NCBI RefSeq assembly: GCF_001690685.1
Contig: NZ_LZGL01000018.1
Span: 1-64,000, forward strand
Length of the DNA stretch: 64,000 bases
Direction: 5' to 3'
Source of the DNA: Gilliamella sp. wkB112
GTDB taxonomy: Bacteria; Pseudomonadota; Gammaproteobacteria; Enterobacterales; Orbaceae
Position numbers and translations under genes: made by a program
Part shown: piece after piece, positions 1 to 8,366 of the stretch
Layout of the letters: the number at the start of each line of letters is the position of its first letter
Numbering within the stretch: position 1 is the first letter of the stretch
The notes under the pieces: generated by a model
Database searches by the model: none
Told to the model about the DNA's origin: nothing
The model's input: the letters and a program-made list of their open reading frames with translations, nothing else

Positions 1-172
1 AGATGTAGAGGCTAGTTAGGTTGTTTTGGTTTTCTCCTAGCAGTTGCATGCCTTCCCATTGAAAGGTAGTTTTGGTAATAGGTGGTTGATGGGGAGTTAG
101 GTAGGTGGCTTTTTCTGTTCTTCTACCTAAGTCATCGTATTTAAAGCGTATATATGCGGACTGTCCATGTCT
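1..172 (-). pseudogene. Rhs core fragment (continues beyond window)
   Basis: The reverse strand reads about 56 residues of Rhs core (IRFKYDDLGRR, TFQWEGMQLLGENQ), the part that lies upstream of the DPIG block in the other copies. An in-frame TAA just above it shows the piece is cut off from any longer Rhs gene. It lies downstream of the immunity gene ending at 296, so it begins the next cassette, whose tip is outside the window. Confidence 0.75.
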
Positions 173-295
173 TTTTTATTTTATTTGTATTAATCAGTTG
201 GTTATATCAATATTTTAAGCTTTAAAATTGATAAGTTATTATCTTTATTTAATGTAGTGATGATAGTAATACCATATACTCATTGGAATTATGAT

Positions 296-1003
296 CTATC
301 CATTTTTATTTTTATACATACTTTCGAAAAAAGCTAAGAGATTTTCAGAATATTGTAATTCTCTCTCTAACTGTTTCTTCCCTTCATCAGATAGACCAAA
401 ACTAGCTTTTAAACTTATTATATCATTCTTTACTTGCTCTTTAGCTAATAGAATAGCTTCTTCAAAATTACCATTTAAAAAATTAATTGCAGCCTCTACT
501 GAGGGATGACAAAACTTATAGTTTTTACTTAATCCTTCTGAAAAGTTTTTCCTAATAAAAGGTATTTTCTTCAAATTATCCAATGATAAATCTTTTACCT
601 CTTTAATATTTTCTACTAAACTTTCAAAATATGATAAATCTAATAGAAATTTATTAAGTTGCTCTGTGTAGTCCCTTTCCCAATTAAAATAATAGGATTT
701 ATTTGTGTTTGCTGGAGTAAATAGACCTATATTCCCTGTCATAATTGGGAAAAAATTTCTATCATCTTTATAAAATCTTTTTAAAAAATTATTGATCTCA
801 TCAAGAGATATAGTTCCCCAAAAGTGAAAGCCTACTTCGGTCTTTTGGCAATCGTTAAGAGTTATTTGATAACTAATATCTGCATAAGTTAAACTTAATT
901 TTTTAAAGTAAAGCCTACTTTTTTTCTTGTATGATCTTTTTTTTAATTCACAACTTATTATATTATCGATCTCTTTTTTAAATAATGCCTTTGTCCAACT
1001 CAT
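296..1003 (-). CDS. Putative immunity protein of Rhs cassette
   Basis: About 235 residues, rich in Lys, Asn and Phe, with no signal peptide or membrane segment. I recognise no family. It begins 14 bases after the stop of the short Rhs tip at 1017, the usual place for a cognate immunity gene. The ATG at 1003 (MSWTKALFKKEI) is preferred over an upstream ATG at 1036, because the latter overlaps the toxin and the former has an AGGAA-like site before it. It should be cytoplasmic and neutralise the toxin of its own cassette; that is inferred from position only. Confidence 0.6.
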   Translation of the reverse strand: MSWTKALFKKEIDNIISCELKKRSYKKKSRLYFKKLSLTYADISYQITLNDCQKTEVGFHFWGTISLDEINNFLKRFYKDDRNFFPIMTGNIGLFTPANTNKSYYFNWERDYTEQLNKFLLDLSYFESLVENIKEVKDLSLDNLKKIPFIRKNFSEGLSKNYKFCHPSVEAAINFLNGNFEEAILLAKEQVKNDIISLKASFGLSDEGKKQLERELQYSENLLAFFESMYKNKNG

Positions 1004-1016
1004 AAAATAATTCCTA

Positions 1017-1352
1017 TCAAGGTTTGTTAACTCCACCTGGAAATCGATAATGTTTCATCGTAAAATCAGTATTCATTGTTGAACCAGACAGCCCTGGAGG
1101 AGTAACTCCTCCATTTACTCTGGTTGCTTCATTTAGATTGAAGCCACCTGCTAATCCTATCGGATCTGGCTGGGTAAATCTACCTATATCGGGGTCGTAG
1201 TACCTAAAGGTATTATAGTGTAAGCCCGTTTCTCTATCTAGGTATTGGCCTTGGTATCTTAGGTTTTGTTTGAAGTTTGTTTGGTTGTTATGCCATTCTT
1301 CTTTGTTATTGCCCCATATTTCATAGTCAGCTTGCCAAAGGTTGTTGGTCTG
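1017..1352 (-). CDS. Orphan Rhs core fragment with short toxin tip
   Basis: The open frame starts just after an in-frame TAA at 1353-1355. It carries the Rhs core ([39 protein letters not shown]), then departs from it after GGFNLN, before the usual YQYAPNP-WIDPWG segment. The remaining tip is only about 40 residues, ending GGVNKP. That is very short for a toxin, so it may be a truncated tip rather than a working one. There is no start codon or translocation domain, so by itself it is a silent cassette or pseudogene. Confidence 0.6.
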   Translation of the reverse strand, partial: QTNNLWQADYEIWGNNKEEWHNNQTNFKQNLRYQGQYLDRETGLHYNTFRYYDPDIGRFTQPDPIGLAGGFNLNEATRVNGGVTPPGLSGSTMNTDFTMKHYRFPGGVNKP

Positions 1353-1374
1353 TTAGTTGTTTTGATAATATTAT

Positions 1375-1896
1375 TTAATTTCCATTTAACCAATTTAACC
1401 AACCTAATAAATCTTTGAACTTTTGCTCGCTTTGGCCTGAATATCTCCATATCTCAGGTTCTACAGGATTATTCCACACAGCAAGAGTATAATCTCCCTC
1501 ATCTTCACTCATTACGGATATAACTGATAACTGTTTATCAAGATAAATCCATGGTGCAGAATCCTCCCAGTTCTCTCTCATAGATTTAACCCATTTTTTA
1601 AACTTAGGCTTATTGGCTAATTTAATCATTGCGTCAATGCTCAAAAAAGTTTCTCCAATTTCTTTCCAAGAACCAGCATATAAAAACCTATCTTTTAATT
1701 GTGGTGTAACTGTTTGATATATAGATGTATCTAATGTAGGTATCTTATCTACTATAGAGCCAGGAAATATTTTTTGTTTTGCATAACGCTTTGCTTCTTT
1801 CTCAGTCATGCCATATGAAATACATTCTTCAATGAAAGCTTTAGAGCGCTTATCAAAGCTATTTTTATAATTATCAAGAAATTCTTTTATCGACAT
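1375..1896 (-). CDS. Putative immunity protein
   Basis: A 173-residue, acidic, Trp-rich protein starting MSIKEFLDNYKN, of no family I can name. It follows the Rhs tip that ends at 1906 by nine bases, so it is the likely cognate immunity protein of that nuclease-like toxin. A ribosome site (AGGAGAAAAA) lies directly before the ATG. Its 3' end overlaps the start of the next core fragment region by none, leaving about 20 bases. It is inferred to be cytoplasmic. Confidence 0.62.
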   Translation of the reverse strand: MSIKEFLDNYKNSFDKRSKAFIEECISYGMTEKEAKRYAKQKIFPGSIVDKIPTLDTSIYQTVTPQLKDRFLYAGSWKEIGETFLSIDAMIKLANKPKFKKWVKSMRENWEDSAPWIYLDKQLSVISVMSEDEGDYTLAVWNNPVEPEIWRYSGQSEQKFKDLLGWLNWLNGN

Positions 1897-1905
1897 TTTT
1901 TTCTC

Positions 1906-2529
1906 CTAATCTATGAGTTCTACTTTGTGATATACAGTGCCATTAGGAACTCCTTTTGCTATCCCCCCAAGATAGCTATTTACGGATGTATCAAGAGGCA
2001 TTGCTGAGCCATTTGCAACAGGCCCTCCCATAGTAGCATCTGGAGTATGACCGACTACTTTACCCTTATATAAATTAGGGAATCTTTTTCTCATCTGCCT
2101 TTTCCATCTTGCACTCAATTTTTCTTGTGCTGCCGTTAAAGAACCTCTCTTAGTCATAGAACCACCATTTTTCTTAATTTGCTTATTCCAGTTTTTAACG
2201 AAACGTTTTAGTTGCCTAGAGTAGGCTCTATTATTACCTTTAAATTTATTTCTAATTTGTAGAGTAACCGTACCATTTTTATTGTTAACCAAATTTGTAC
2301 ACTTAAAACCTAAAGGATCAATCCAAGTAATCGGGTTAGGTGCATACTGATAAAGATTAAATCCACCAGCTAACCCTATCGGATCTGGCTGGGTAAATCT
2401 ACCTATATCGGGGTCGTAATACCTAAAGGTATTATAGTGTAAGCCCGTTTCTCTATCTAGGTATTGCCCTTGGTATCTTAAATTTTGGTCAAAGTTACTT
2501 CGGCTTTCTTTCCATTCTTTTTCAGCATT
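1906..2529 (-). CDS. Orphan Rhs core plus HxxD nuclease-like toxin tip
   Basis: The reverse frame reads Rhs core ([29 protein letters not shown]), then a basic tip of about 130 residues. The tip has an Arg/Lys-rich stretch followed by GHTPDATMGG and SVNSYLGG. The order HxxD, GG, then a VNS-x-G segment resembles the Ntox15-type HxxD nuclease tips of polymorphic toxins; this match is by eye. An in-frame TGA at 2530-2532, where other copies have GGA, separates it from core that runs on to about 2645. It has no start codon of its own apart from a TTG at 2292, so it is probably silent unless recombined onto a full Rhs gene. Confidence 0.6.
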   Translation of the reverse strand, partial: NAEKEWKESRSNFDQNLRYQGQYLDRETGLHYNTFRYYDPDIGRFTQPDPIGLAGGFNLYQYAPNPITWIDPLGFKCTNLVNNKNGTVTLQIRNKFKGNNRAYSRQLKRFVKNWNKQIKKNGGSMTKRGSLTAAQEKLSARWKRQMRKRFPNLYKGKVVGHTPDATMGGPVANGSAMPLDTSVNSYLGGIAKGVPNGTVYHKVELID

Positions 2530-2645
2530 TCACCAAATTTTGTATTCTGCCTGCCAAATACTTATGAGACTCTTAAGGTCTTTTTGGTTCTCGCCAAATA
2601 GCTTCATGCCTTGCCATTGAAATTCAGTTCTAGCGATTAAACTAT
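2530..2645 (-). pseudogene. Rhs core remnant upstream of nonsense codon
   Basis: This is the continuation of the core at 1906-2529 (ARTEFQWQGMKLFGENQ, then IWQAEYKIW). The two blocks are joined with the intervening core deleted, and the frame ends in TGA at 2530-2532. It shows erosion of the core by both deletion and point mutation. Confidence 0.6.
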
Positions 2646-2661
2646 TTGTATTATTTTTGAA

Positions 2662-3056
2662 CTATAGTTTTTTTGCCTTCCAGACCCTTGACGCAGATGA
2701 AAAAGAAAGGGTTTTAAACAATGATGCTAGAGAGATTAGTTGTTCCCATTTGTAAAGTTTCTTAGAGCTATATGTAATACTTCCATCTTGATTCATTATT
2801 TCTATGAAATAATATCCTTTGTTATATTCTTGATTTGAATATTCATCTTTAGCGAAAGCTGGACGAAAAAGAATTACACATTGATCTAGCAATAGAAATT
2901 TTTTTTTATTTCAGCTAAATCTTGATTCCACGGATTGTCATCCACTACATCGGAAAGATTATTTTCATCATTAATAACAGTAAACCAAGTATCATCTACA
3001 CCTTGCTCTTTTGCTTTTAATCTATCAGAATTAAACATAAATATTGCTTTTTTCAT
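2662..3056 (-). pseudogene. Frameshifted immunity gene
   Basis: Two overlapping frames read as one protein. The first runs MKKAIFMFNSDRLKAKEQG to NQDLAEIKKNFYC-stop, and the second continues LLDQCVILFRPAFAKDEY to ASRVWKAKKL. The break is in a run of nine A (T on the plus strand at 2899-2907). Ten A would restore a single frame of about 131 residues. The ATG at 3056 lies five bases after the stop of the upstream toxin tip. Either the gene is dead, or the tract varies, or slippage makes some full-length product. The family is unknown. Confidence 0.65.
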
Positions 3057-3060
3057 ATCA

Positions 3061-3327
3061 TCAATAATCCAAGTGAAGATTACTAAATACACCTTTTGCT
3101 TCATTCCAAGCATTTACATGTGTTCCCGCTCCAAATTCTGGATGCCCTAAAATATCATCATGCCATCCAGCATTACCTGCTCTATTTTGAGCACCTATTC
3201 TACCTTTACTATTTTGCCATGTATGTGGCCCCCCTCTAAAATCTGGTTTGCGAGTTATAACAGGATTAGAGCTTAAATCTCCAGCTATTTCTGACGCAGC
3301 CTGCCTAGCAGCACGTCTACTTGGCAT
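3061..3327 (-). CDS. Rhs toxin tip, detached from core by a stop codon
   Basis: The frame runs from Rhs core through WGWKPCFSNSK into a tip ending GAGTHVNAWNEAKG and NLHLDY. Motifs such as GPHTWQ, GWHDDILGHPEF and GTHVNAW give several conserved-looking His and Asp residues, as in metal-dependent nucleases, but I cannot assign a family. In the core, TGA at 3439-3441 replaces the Trp of the WIDPWG segment, so translation from the core cannot reach the tip. The ATG at 3327 is the only in-frame start. The partner immunity gene just downstream is also frameshifted. Confidence 0.55.
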   Translation of the reverse strand: MPSRRAARQAASEIAGDLSSNPVITRKPDFRGGPHTWQNSKGRIGAQNRAGNAGWHDDILGHPEFGAGTHVNAWNEAKGVFSNLHLDY

Positions 3328-3409
3328 TTGATATCTATTTTCACCAGTTTTTACTCCACCATGGCGACGAATAATAGCTTCTGTATCGGTTTTGGCTTTA
3401 CTATTACTA

Positions 3410-3690
3410 AAGCAAGGTTTCCAACCCCAAGGATCAATTCAGTCTATCGGATTAGGCGCATACTGGTAAAGATTAAATCCACCAGCTAATCCTATCGGAT
3501 CTGTCTGGGTAAATCTACCTATATCGGGGTCGTAGTACCTAAAGGTATTATAGTGTAAGCCCGTTTCTCTATCTAGGTATTGGCCTTGGTATCTTAGGTT
3601 TTGTTTGAAGTTTGTTTGGTTGTCATGCCATTCTTCTTTGCTATTGCCTTATATTTCATAGTCGGCTTGTACGGGGTTGCTTCTTAGTTA
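3410..3690 (-). repeat. Rhs core repeat, LAGGFN type, with two nonsense codons
   Basis: This is the same core block as at 1110-1350 ([32 protein letters not shown]). In-frame stops stand at Trp positions: TAA at 3649-3651 in EIWGN and TGA at 3439-3441. The copy is dead as coding sequence but remains a long tract of homology for recombination. The 168 bases from 3691 to 3858 hold no gene that I can see. Confidence 0.7.
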
Positions 3691-3858
3691 ATTTATTAAC
3701 TATTTAAATAATCTATAATCATAAAGCAATTTTTCATTGGATATATAAAATACATCTAATACTTAAAGATTGTTGAGTATCTAATAATAAATGATATTTT
3801 ACCTCCTATATTTGCATATTAAATCAATTGGTCAAATATAAATATTCAAAAAACCTAA

Positions 3859-4551
3859 TTATTTTAGAAATGATAAGTCTACACTGAATGTTTTTTGACC
3901 CAGTTTATTAAAAATAACATATGTATTACTTTGCAATAATGCTTTTCCATAATAATCTCTTCTATCAAGGTAATTTGGAGTTTCTTCTAGCCATTCTTTA
4001 TAAATAATTGATTCTTTTTTATCTATAACCTCTAATAACCAACCTTCACCTACCTCTCTATTCAATATCCTATATATATTAATATTATATTTTCTATTAA
4101 ATAAACCTTTTGATAATTTTTTAATTAGTATTTTGAGAGCAAAATTTGTCTCAACAACTTTCTTGCTGGTTTCCTTTATAAGCTCAATAGTATGTGCTTG
4201 ATTACTTGTTCTGCTAACAATTTCTTGTAATTTTATATCTATATAATTAAGTATAGTTAATTCTTGTGCACTTGAAGGAATACTATAGAAACTTTTAAAA
4301 TCAAAATCCTCAACAAAGATACTTGTAACTCCCAACATATTATCCCATTCAACATCATCCTCACTTTTTGCTCCAAAAATAATTTCAATTTTAGAACTAT
4401 TATTAATATTAATCTTTGGCAATAATGCCATATATATTTCTTTAATATAATATGCCATATATCGAAAAGGTAAGACCTTTACTGGTATAGATGCTTGTTT
4501 AGAGGTTTCAATTGTCAGTAAATTAAAATTCATACTTACTCCGTAACTCAT
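3859..4551 (-). CDS. Putative immunity protein
   Basis: A 230-residue protein whose start overlaps or abuts the end of the toxin tip at 4552, the classic toxin-immunity arrangement. The ATG at 4551 (MSYGVSMNF) abuts the tip's stop; an internal ATG (MNFNLLTIE) six codons on is an equally plausible start. No family was recognised. It reads as a soluble alpha/beta protein with an acidic middle and no signal peptide. Confidence 0.6.
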   Translation of the reverse strand: MSYGVSMNFNLLTIETSKQASIPVKVLPFRYMAYYIKEIYMALLPKININNSSKIEIIFGAKSEDDVEWDNMLGVTSIFVEDFDFKSFYSIPSSAQELTILNYIDIKLQEIVSRTSNQAHTIELIKETSKKVVETNFALKILIKKLSKGLFNRKYNINIYRILNREVGEGWLLEVIDKKESIIYKEWLEETPNYLDRRDYYGKALLQSNTYVIFNKLGQKTFSVDLSFLK

Positions 4552-5082
4552 TCATCGGTTATCAGGTACTCCATATATATCAATATACCCTTCTCTACTA
4601 CTAGTTTGTGGTTTCGGGCGTTGATGAATGGAAGAAGGCATTGAACCATTATTCCTTGCAGCATGTTTATCTGTAATTTGCTGCTCAATAGTTTTTGCTC
4701 CTATTCTTGATTTGTTTCTAGCAACAATTACAGCTTTATATCTTCCTGATTGCCCACGATTTAAGGCATTAAGTTGGCGATTTGCCCTAGGAGATGTACC
4801 ATTCTTATTTAATGGTAAACCACTTATACCTGGTTTCATCATTCTACCAGTTTTTGTATCAACAATTACATAAACATGGTTTGGTCGTGTACTCTTATTA
4901 CTATTTCCATGTACCGAACCACAACGCCACCCTAAAGGATCAATCCAACTGACTGGATTAGGTGCATACTGGTAAAGATTAAATCCACCAGCTAATCCTA
5001 TCGGATCTGGCTGGGTAAATCTACCTATATCAGGGTCGTAGTACCTAAAGGTATTATAATGTAAGCCCGTTTCTTTAAATAC
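4552..5082 (-). CDS. Orphan Rhs core plus GIY-YIG/URI-like toxin tip
   Basis: An intact frame of 176 residues runs from truncated core ([36 protein letters not shown]) into a tip of about 125 residues. The tip has [48 protein letters not shown] and NNGSMP-IHQRPKP. A short hydrophobic beta strand, then KxGISG, a basic helix and a late Glu is the pattern of GIY-YIG/URI nuclease folds; this is a tentative reading. An in-frame stop at 5083-5085 ends the core, and the only ATG is at 4842. The immunity gene at 3859 is its partner. Confidence 0.58.
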   Translation of the reverse strand, partial: VFKETGLHYNTFRYYDPDIGRFTQPDPIGLAGGFNLYQYAPNPVSWIDPLGWRCGSVHGNSNKSTRPNHVYVIVDTKTGRMMKPGISGLPLNKNGTSPRANRQLNALNRGQSGRYKAVIVARNKSRIGAKTIEQQITDKHAARNNGSMPSSIHQRPKPQTSSREGYIDIYGVPDNR

Positions 5083-5092
5083 TCAAATTAGA

Positions 5093-5629
5093 CTATTTGG
5101 ATAGTTCTTCTAACCAATTACTTATTAAAGAAATTATGCCTTTATTTTTTAGTTTATTATTTATTAGTTTTCTCATATACCAAATAACTCTATCCTTCAT
5201 TTTACTGTCATACTCAGCGCATCTACCTAACAGCTCTATTAAAAGATCTAATTCATGCTCAGTACAATTTTCAAGATAATATAAATATATCTCTGCTCCT
5301 TTAGATATTATATTTAAACAATCTACTCTAAATGTCTTATTACAACTTGTATCTTGTGCAATGGATGAAGAAATTTGTACAAGTAATTCTATAAAATATT
5401 GTCTCGATATAGCGTTTGCTTCTTGTAGTGCATTTATAATACTAGGAATGACAAATATTGTGTCATGATTTACTTTCCCATGATCGATTAGACAAAACTC
5501 AAGACGCCAATAAATATTTTCAGCTGTATCATTATCTCCAACTTTTATCAATGTACTAATTTCTTTAGGTATTTTTTCTGCACTCTCTAACTGTAGTTCT
5601 TCCCAATTTATACGTTCAAGTTCCCACAT
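5093..5629 (-). CDS. Putative helical immunity protein
   Basis: A 178-residue, Leu/Ile-rich protein that looks all-helical (ELLVQISSSIAQ, LDLLIELLGRCAEY). It resembles the HEAT/ARM-type immunity proteins seen again at 6669. It starts MWELERINWEEL. Immediately upstream are scraps of a toxin gene, so it is now an orphan immunity gene. The function as immunity is inferred from location. Confidence 0.6.
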   Translation of the reverse strand: MWELERINWEELQLESAEKIPKEISTLIKVGDNDTAENIYWRLEFCLIDHGKVNHDTIFVIPSIINALQEANAISRQYFIELLVQISSSIAQDTSCNKTFRVDCLNIISKGAEIYLYYLENCTEHELDLLIELLGRCAEYDSKMKDRVIWYMRKLINNKLKNKGIISLISNWLEELSK

Positions 5630-5945
5630 AGGATTATTCCAAGCCTGATTGAAAAATAATTGTATCTTAAATAAATGGTTCCCTCACATCCTTTGCATAC
5701 AGGTGTTTGATGATTTCTGGGGCGTACTGCTTCAGTAAACACTACATCATCTTTATTCCCACCAAAAGCTCTTTACTTCTTACTAATATTAAATCCATAG
5801 CTGTTATATCATTGTTATCTATTTTTGATAAGTGAGTTTGAACGGTTTTTATTTTTACTAACTTTCCTTTTGAAGTAGGGTAACTAATACCTCCATGAGA
5901 AAGTTGGATATTATATTTATCAAAAAAGCTAATAAAAAAAATTAT
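5630..5945 (-). pseudogene. Decayed toxin tip
   Basis: Several frames contain parts of one protein: YNIQLSHGGISYPTSKGK and NDITAMDL, then in another frame DDVVFTEAVRPRNHQTPVC followed by KGCEGT, then FFNQAWNNP just before the immunity gene at 5629. The Cys-x-x-Cys and Asn-His residues suggest a zinc-binding nuclease-like tip. Frameshifts interrupt it, and no Rhs core precedes it. The rest of the gap to 6109 holds nothing I can name. Confidence 0.45.
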
Positions 5946-6109
5946 ACCAATCTATAAAAATAGGTTGTGATGAATTATTTAGAAAACTCAACGAGTAACA
6001 ATTTTTATCCGAGAATTCTTTCATTTATATTTCTACTTAGTAAGTAGCTCCATAATAACTATTCCAGCAAAATAAGCATATAATTATTCTCCACTTATGA
6101 AAATTAAAG

Positions 6110-6628
6110 TTAAGGTAAGAAAAATTTAGGCTTACTTTCTCTATATTTGGGATCTTTTCTTTCTGGATGATAAGTACTTCTTTCTAGGGCTAATAAAATA
6201 GCTTTTCCAATATCTAATAAATCACTATCCATATTAATTTTTACAAGATCTTTATTAAATGCCCATTGATATGGAAATTTATTAAAGTTATCAAAAGGTG
6301 TAAGAATATATTCTACAGTCTCTACATTTTTTTCCATTGTAAGGAACCTAGAATTTTTTTCAAAAGACTTTATTCCTCTAGCTCCAACCCATTTACAGAT
6401 ATTTTTGTTAATAATATCTGTTTCATATTGCATATATTTAGATTTTCCTATCGAAAATTTATTAATTGCCTCTAACGCAGTAGAAGCAATTTCAGATTCA
6501 TTTGTATTTAGACTAACACTTAAGCAATCTATAGGTATTAATGCTTTATCATCAATTTGATGAGTACTCATAATAAAAAAGAATAAATTATTCTTAAATT
6601 CATAAATATAAGTTGTTGGCATTAGCAT
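6110..6628 (-). CDS. CdiI-like (DUF1436-type) immunity protein
   Basis: 172 residues. The C-terminal half (IEYILTPFDNF-like segment, then VKINMDSDLLDIGKAILLALERSTYH) resembles the DUF1436/CdiI contact-dependent inhibition immunity family, where a DLG-x-A-x-L-x-AL-x-S block is conserved; this is a by-eye match. It starts MLMPTTYIYEF, with an internal ATG (MSTHQIDD) as an alternative. It lies 40 bases after the HEAT-like gene at 6669 and appears co-transcribed with it and with 7366. No toxin is attached. Confidence 0.6.
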   Translation of the reverse strand: MLMPTTYIYEFKNNLFFFIMSTHQIDDKALIPIDCLSVSLNTNESEIASTALEAINKFSIGKSKYMQYETDIINKNICKWVGARGIKSFEKNSRFLTMEKNVETVEYILTPFDNFNKFPYQWAFNKDLVKINMDSDLLDIGKAILLALERSTYHPERKDPKYRESKPKFFLP

Positions 6629-6668
6629 TATTTATCCCTAGTAATAATTTGAATATTATACAAAGTTA

Positions 6669-7328
6669 TTATTTTAATCTCTCTGTTATATCCTTAATAG
6701 TTTGATTAGCTCTTTCTATTAAAAGGCTATCTGTTTCTTTTTTAATTACTTGCTCATTAATAAATCCAATGGTTTTTTTATTACCAACCTTGCCTAATGC
6801 AAGTAATAAATTATCTTTTGCATCGATGTTCTTTTCTTTTAAAAAGGCATTTTCAATTAGATTAGATAGTTTATCTATAAATTCTTTTAGAATATTATTA
6901 GCATATCTAGCTATATAAAGCCCAAGCGATAAGTTTGTATTTTTCGTTGTCTTTTTTTCAAATATTTTACAAATAGCATTCCATGTTCTTGGATCATTAA
7001 ACTGTATACTTTTTGCACATGCTTCTACTTGAATATTTATTGAGGGACTATCATATAAAGGAATCAATACATTTAAGATTTTTGGATTATAATATTCATA
7101 TCTTTGACTTATGTTACCTATGGTATTAACTAATTCTAATAAAATTTTTTCATCTGTTTCTTGTTCTATTGCATCAATTAGAATAGAAATTGTTCTTGTA
7201 TCAGTTAGCCAATCTTTATTGGCTGCTGTCCAATTTCCCCTAGATACTTTATTAATATAGACGGCAGCCTTTTCTCTTGTCACAATATTATTAGATTGTA
7301 ATTCATTTAAAATCCCATCTAATATCAT
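6669..7328 (-). CDS. HEAT-repeat-like immunity protein
   Basis: 219 residues of helical repeats: ILIDAIEQETDEKILLELVNTIGNIS, then NPKILNVLIPLYDSPSINIQVEAC and DNLLLALGKVGNKKTIGFI. These are typical of HEAT-repeat immunity proteins in polymorphic toxin loci. The start is MILDGILNELQSNN. A degraded copy of its first 45 residues lies at 7960-8135, so this family has been duplicated in the array. It sits between two other immunity genes and no toxin is near. Confidence 0.65.
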   Translation of the reverse strand: MILDGILNELQSNNIVTREKAAVYINKVSRGNWTAANKDWLTDTRTISILIDAIEQETDEKILLELVNTIGNISQRYEYYNPKILNVLIPLYDSPSINIQVEACAKSIQFNDPRTWNAICKIFEKKTTKNTNLSLGLYIARYANNILKEFIDKLSNLIENAFLKEKNIDAKDNLLLALGKVGNKKTIGFINEQVIKKETDSLLIERANQTIKDITERLK

Positions 7329-7365
7329 TAAAAGTTATTCCTTTATTGGACAAGTTTTATACAAT

Positions 7366-7917
7366 TTAATCTAAAGGGATAAAATCAAATCCTTTTAGTT
7401 TGTTTGCTTCACAGATTTTTTTAAAATTACTGGAAATAATAATGACATATGGATCTTCTAACATTCTGACTATTGAAAAAGCTCTTAAAGAGTTATTCAG
7501 AATTTTTAATTCTATGCTCTCTAAACTAGGAGGTTCGCCATCATCATAATCTACTTCTTCATAAGTAGAGTTTTCATAATCAAAACAAGGAATAATATTA
7601 TTTATTTTTAATGCAAAAAAATCGGTATTTGTAATTCCTTTATCATCAGTGATATTAGCTGGGAAATAATCTATTTCTGTCTTTATTAGCTTTGAAAAAG
7701 AGTCTATAAATTTTTTACTAACTAACAATGGGCCAGAGGTGGGTAAAATATCATATTGATTGATATAACTATCTATTTTATCGACTTTATAAAAAATAGT
7801 CTCAATCGTCTGTTTAGATATATACTCATCAAAATCATAAAATGGAATAGGGTTTTTATCTTCATCATAAAAAAAACAGATTTCTCTTTTATAAAACTCA
7901 GATAATTGAAAATACAT
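7366..7917 (-). CDS. Imm11-like (DUF1629) immunity protein
   Basis: 183 residues. The order is an N-terminal variable part, then GPLLVSKKFIDSF, EIDYFPANI, DFFALKINNIIPCFD, a short acidic linker, and a C-terminal block ending LKGFDFIPLD. This is the layout of the Imm11/DUF1629 family, in which a G-F-x-F-I-P-L-like ending is common. It is first in a run of three tightly spaced immunity genes (7366, 6669, 6110), with 37 and 40 bases between them, so probably one transcript. Confidence 0.6.
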   Translation of the reverse strand: MYFQLSEFYKREICFFYDEDKNPIPFYDFDEYISKQTIETIFYKVDKIDSYINQYDILPTSGPLLVSKKFIDSFSKLIKTEIDYFPANITDDKGITNTDFFALKINNIIPCFDYENSTYEEVDYDDGEPPSLESIELKILNNSLRAFSIVRMLEDPYVIIISSNFKKICEANKLKGFDFIPLD

Positions 7918-7959
7918 AATATATCCTCATATAGTAACTATCTGCTACATCGTAGATCA

Positions 7960-8135
7960 GAATAGAATTGCAGTAATATCAATTAGCCAATCTTTATTGT
8001 TGATGTTCAACTACCCTTACATACATTCAATAGTGTAGCAAGTAACCTTTTTTACAACAATTTTGCTAGATTGTAATTCTTTTAATGTACTTTTAAATTC
8101 TATTATAAGTTCAGAAAACAACTTAAATAGATTAA
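7960..8135 (-). pseudogene. Remnant of a HEAT-like immunity gene
   Basis: The reverse strand reads KELQSSKIVVKK, CYTIECM, then NNKDWLIDITAIL. This lines up with the start of the intact gene at 6669-7328 (NELQSNNIVTREK, VYINKV, NKDWLTDTRTISIL). It has internal stops and no downstream part. It is a decayed second copy of that gene. Confidence 0.55.
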
Positions 8136-8235
8136 TATATACTATCTAAATTTTAACCTAATGTATATTATTTTTAATAATATTGCTCCATTAACCAACC
8201 ATATGATTATTAAAGTTATTTTTTAATTTATGCTT

Positions 8236-8345
8236 GGCGTTTTTTATTTACAACACTGTTCATATAGTATGCCATCTTTTGTTGTTTGTTTTGCAACTTC
8301 TTCCTTCATATAATGACACGTAGGATACTTCTAGCATCAGCTACA
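8236..8345 (-). pseudogene. Decayed toxin C-terminal scrap
   Basis: Reverse frames give SQINPVADARSIL and, after a shift, PTCHYMKEEVAKQTTKDGILYEQCCK followed by a stop, split here for length. This reads like the end of a small Cys-containing toxin tip. It has no core and no start. It lies between the immunity gene at 8367 and the HEAT remnant. Confidence 0.35.
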
Positions 8346-8366
8346 GGGTTAATTTGGCTTGTTTGA

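Noticed and set aside
1259..1450. 63-codon minus-strand frame
   Set aside because: It runs out of frame through the Rhs core and the end of the immunity gene at 1375; the core frame is the real one.
3410..3690. TGA at a Trp position as a sign of recoded TGA
   Set aside because: Other genes here end in TGA, and a TAA stands at another Trp codon of the same copy, so decay is simpler.
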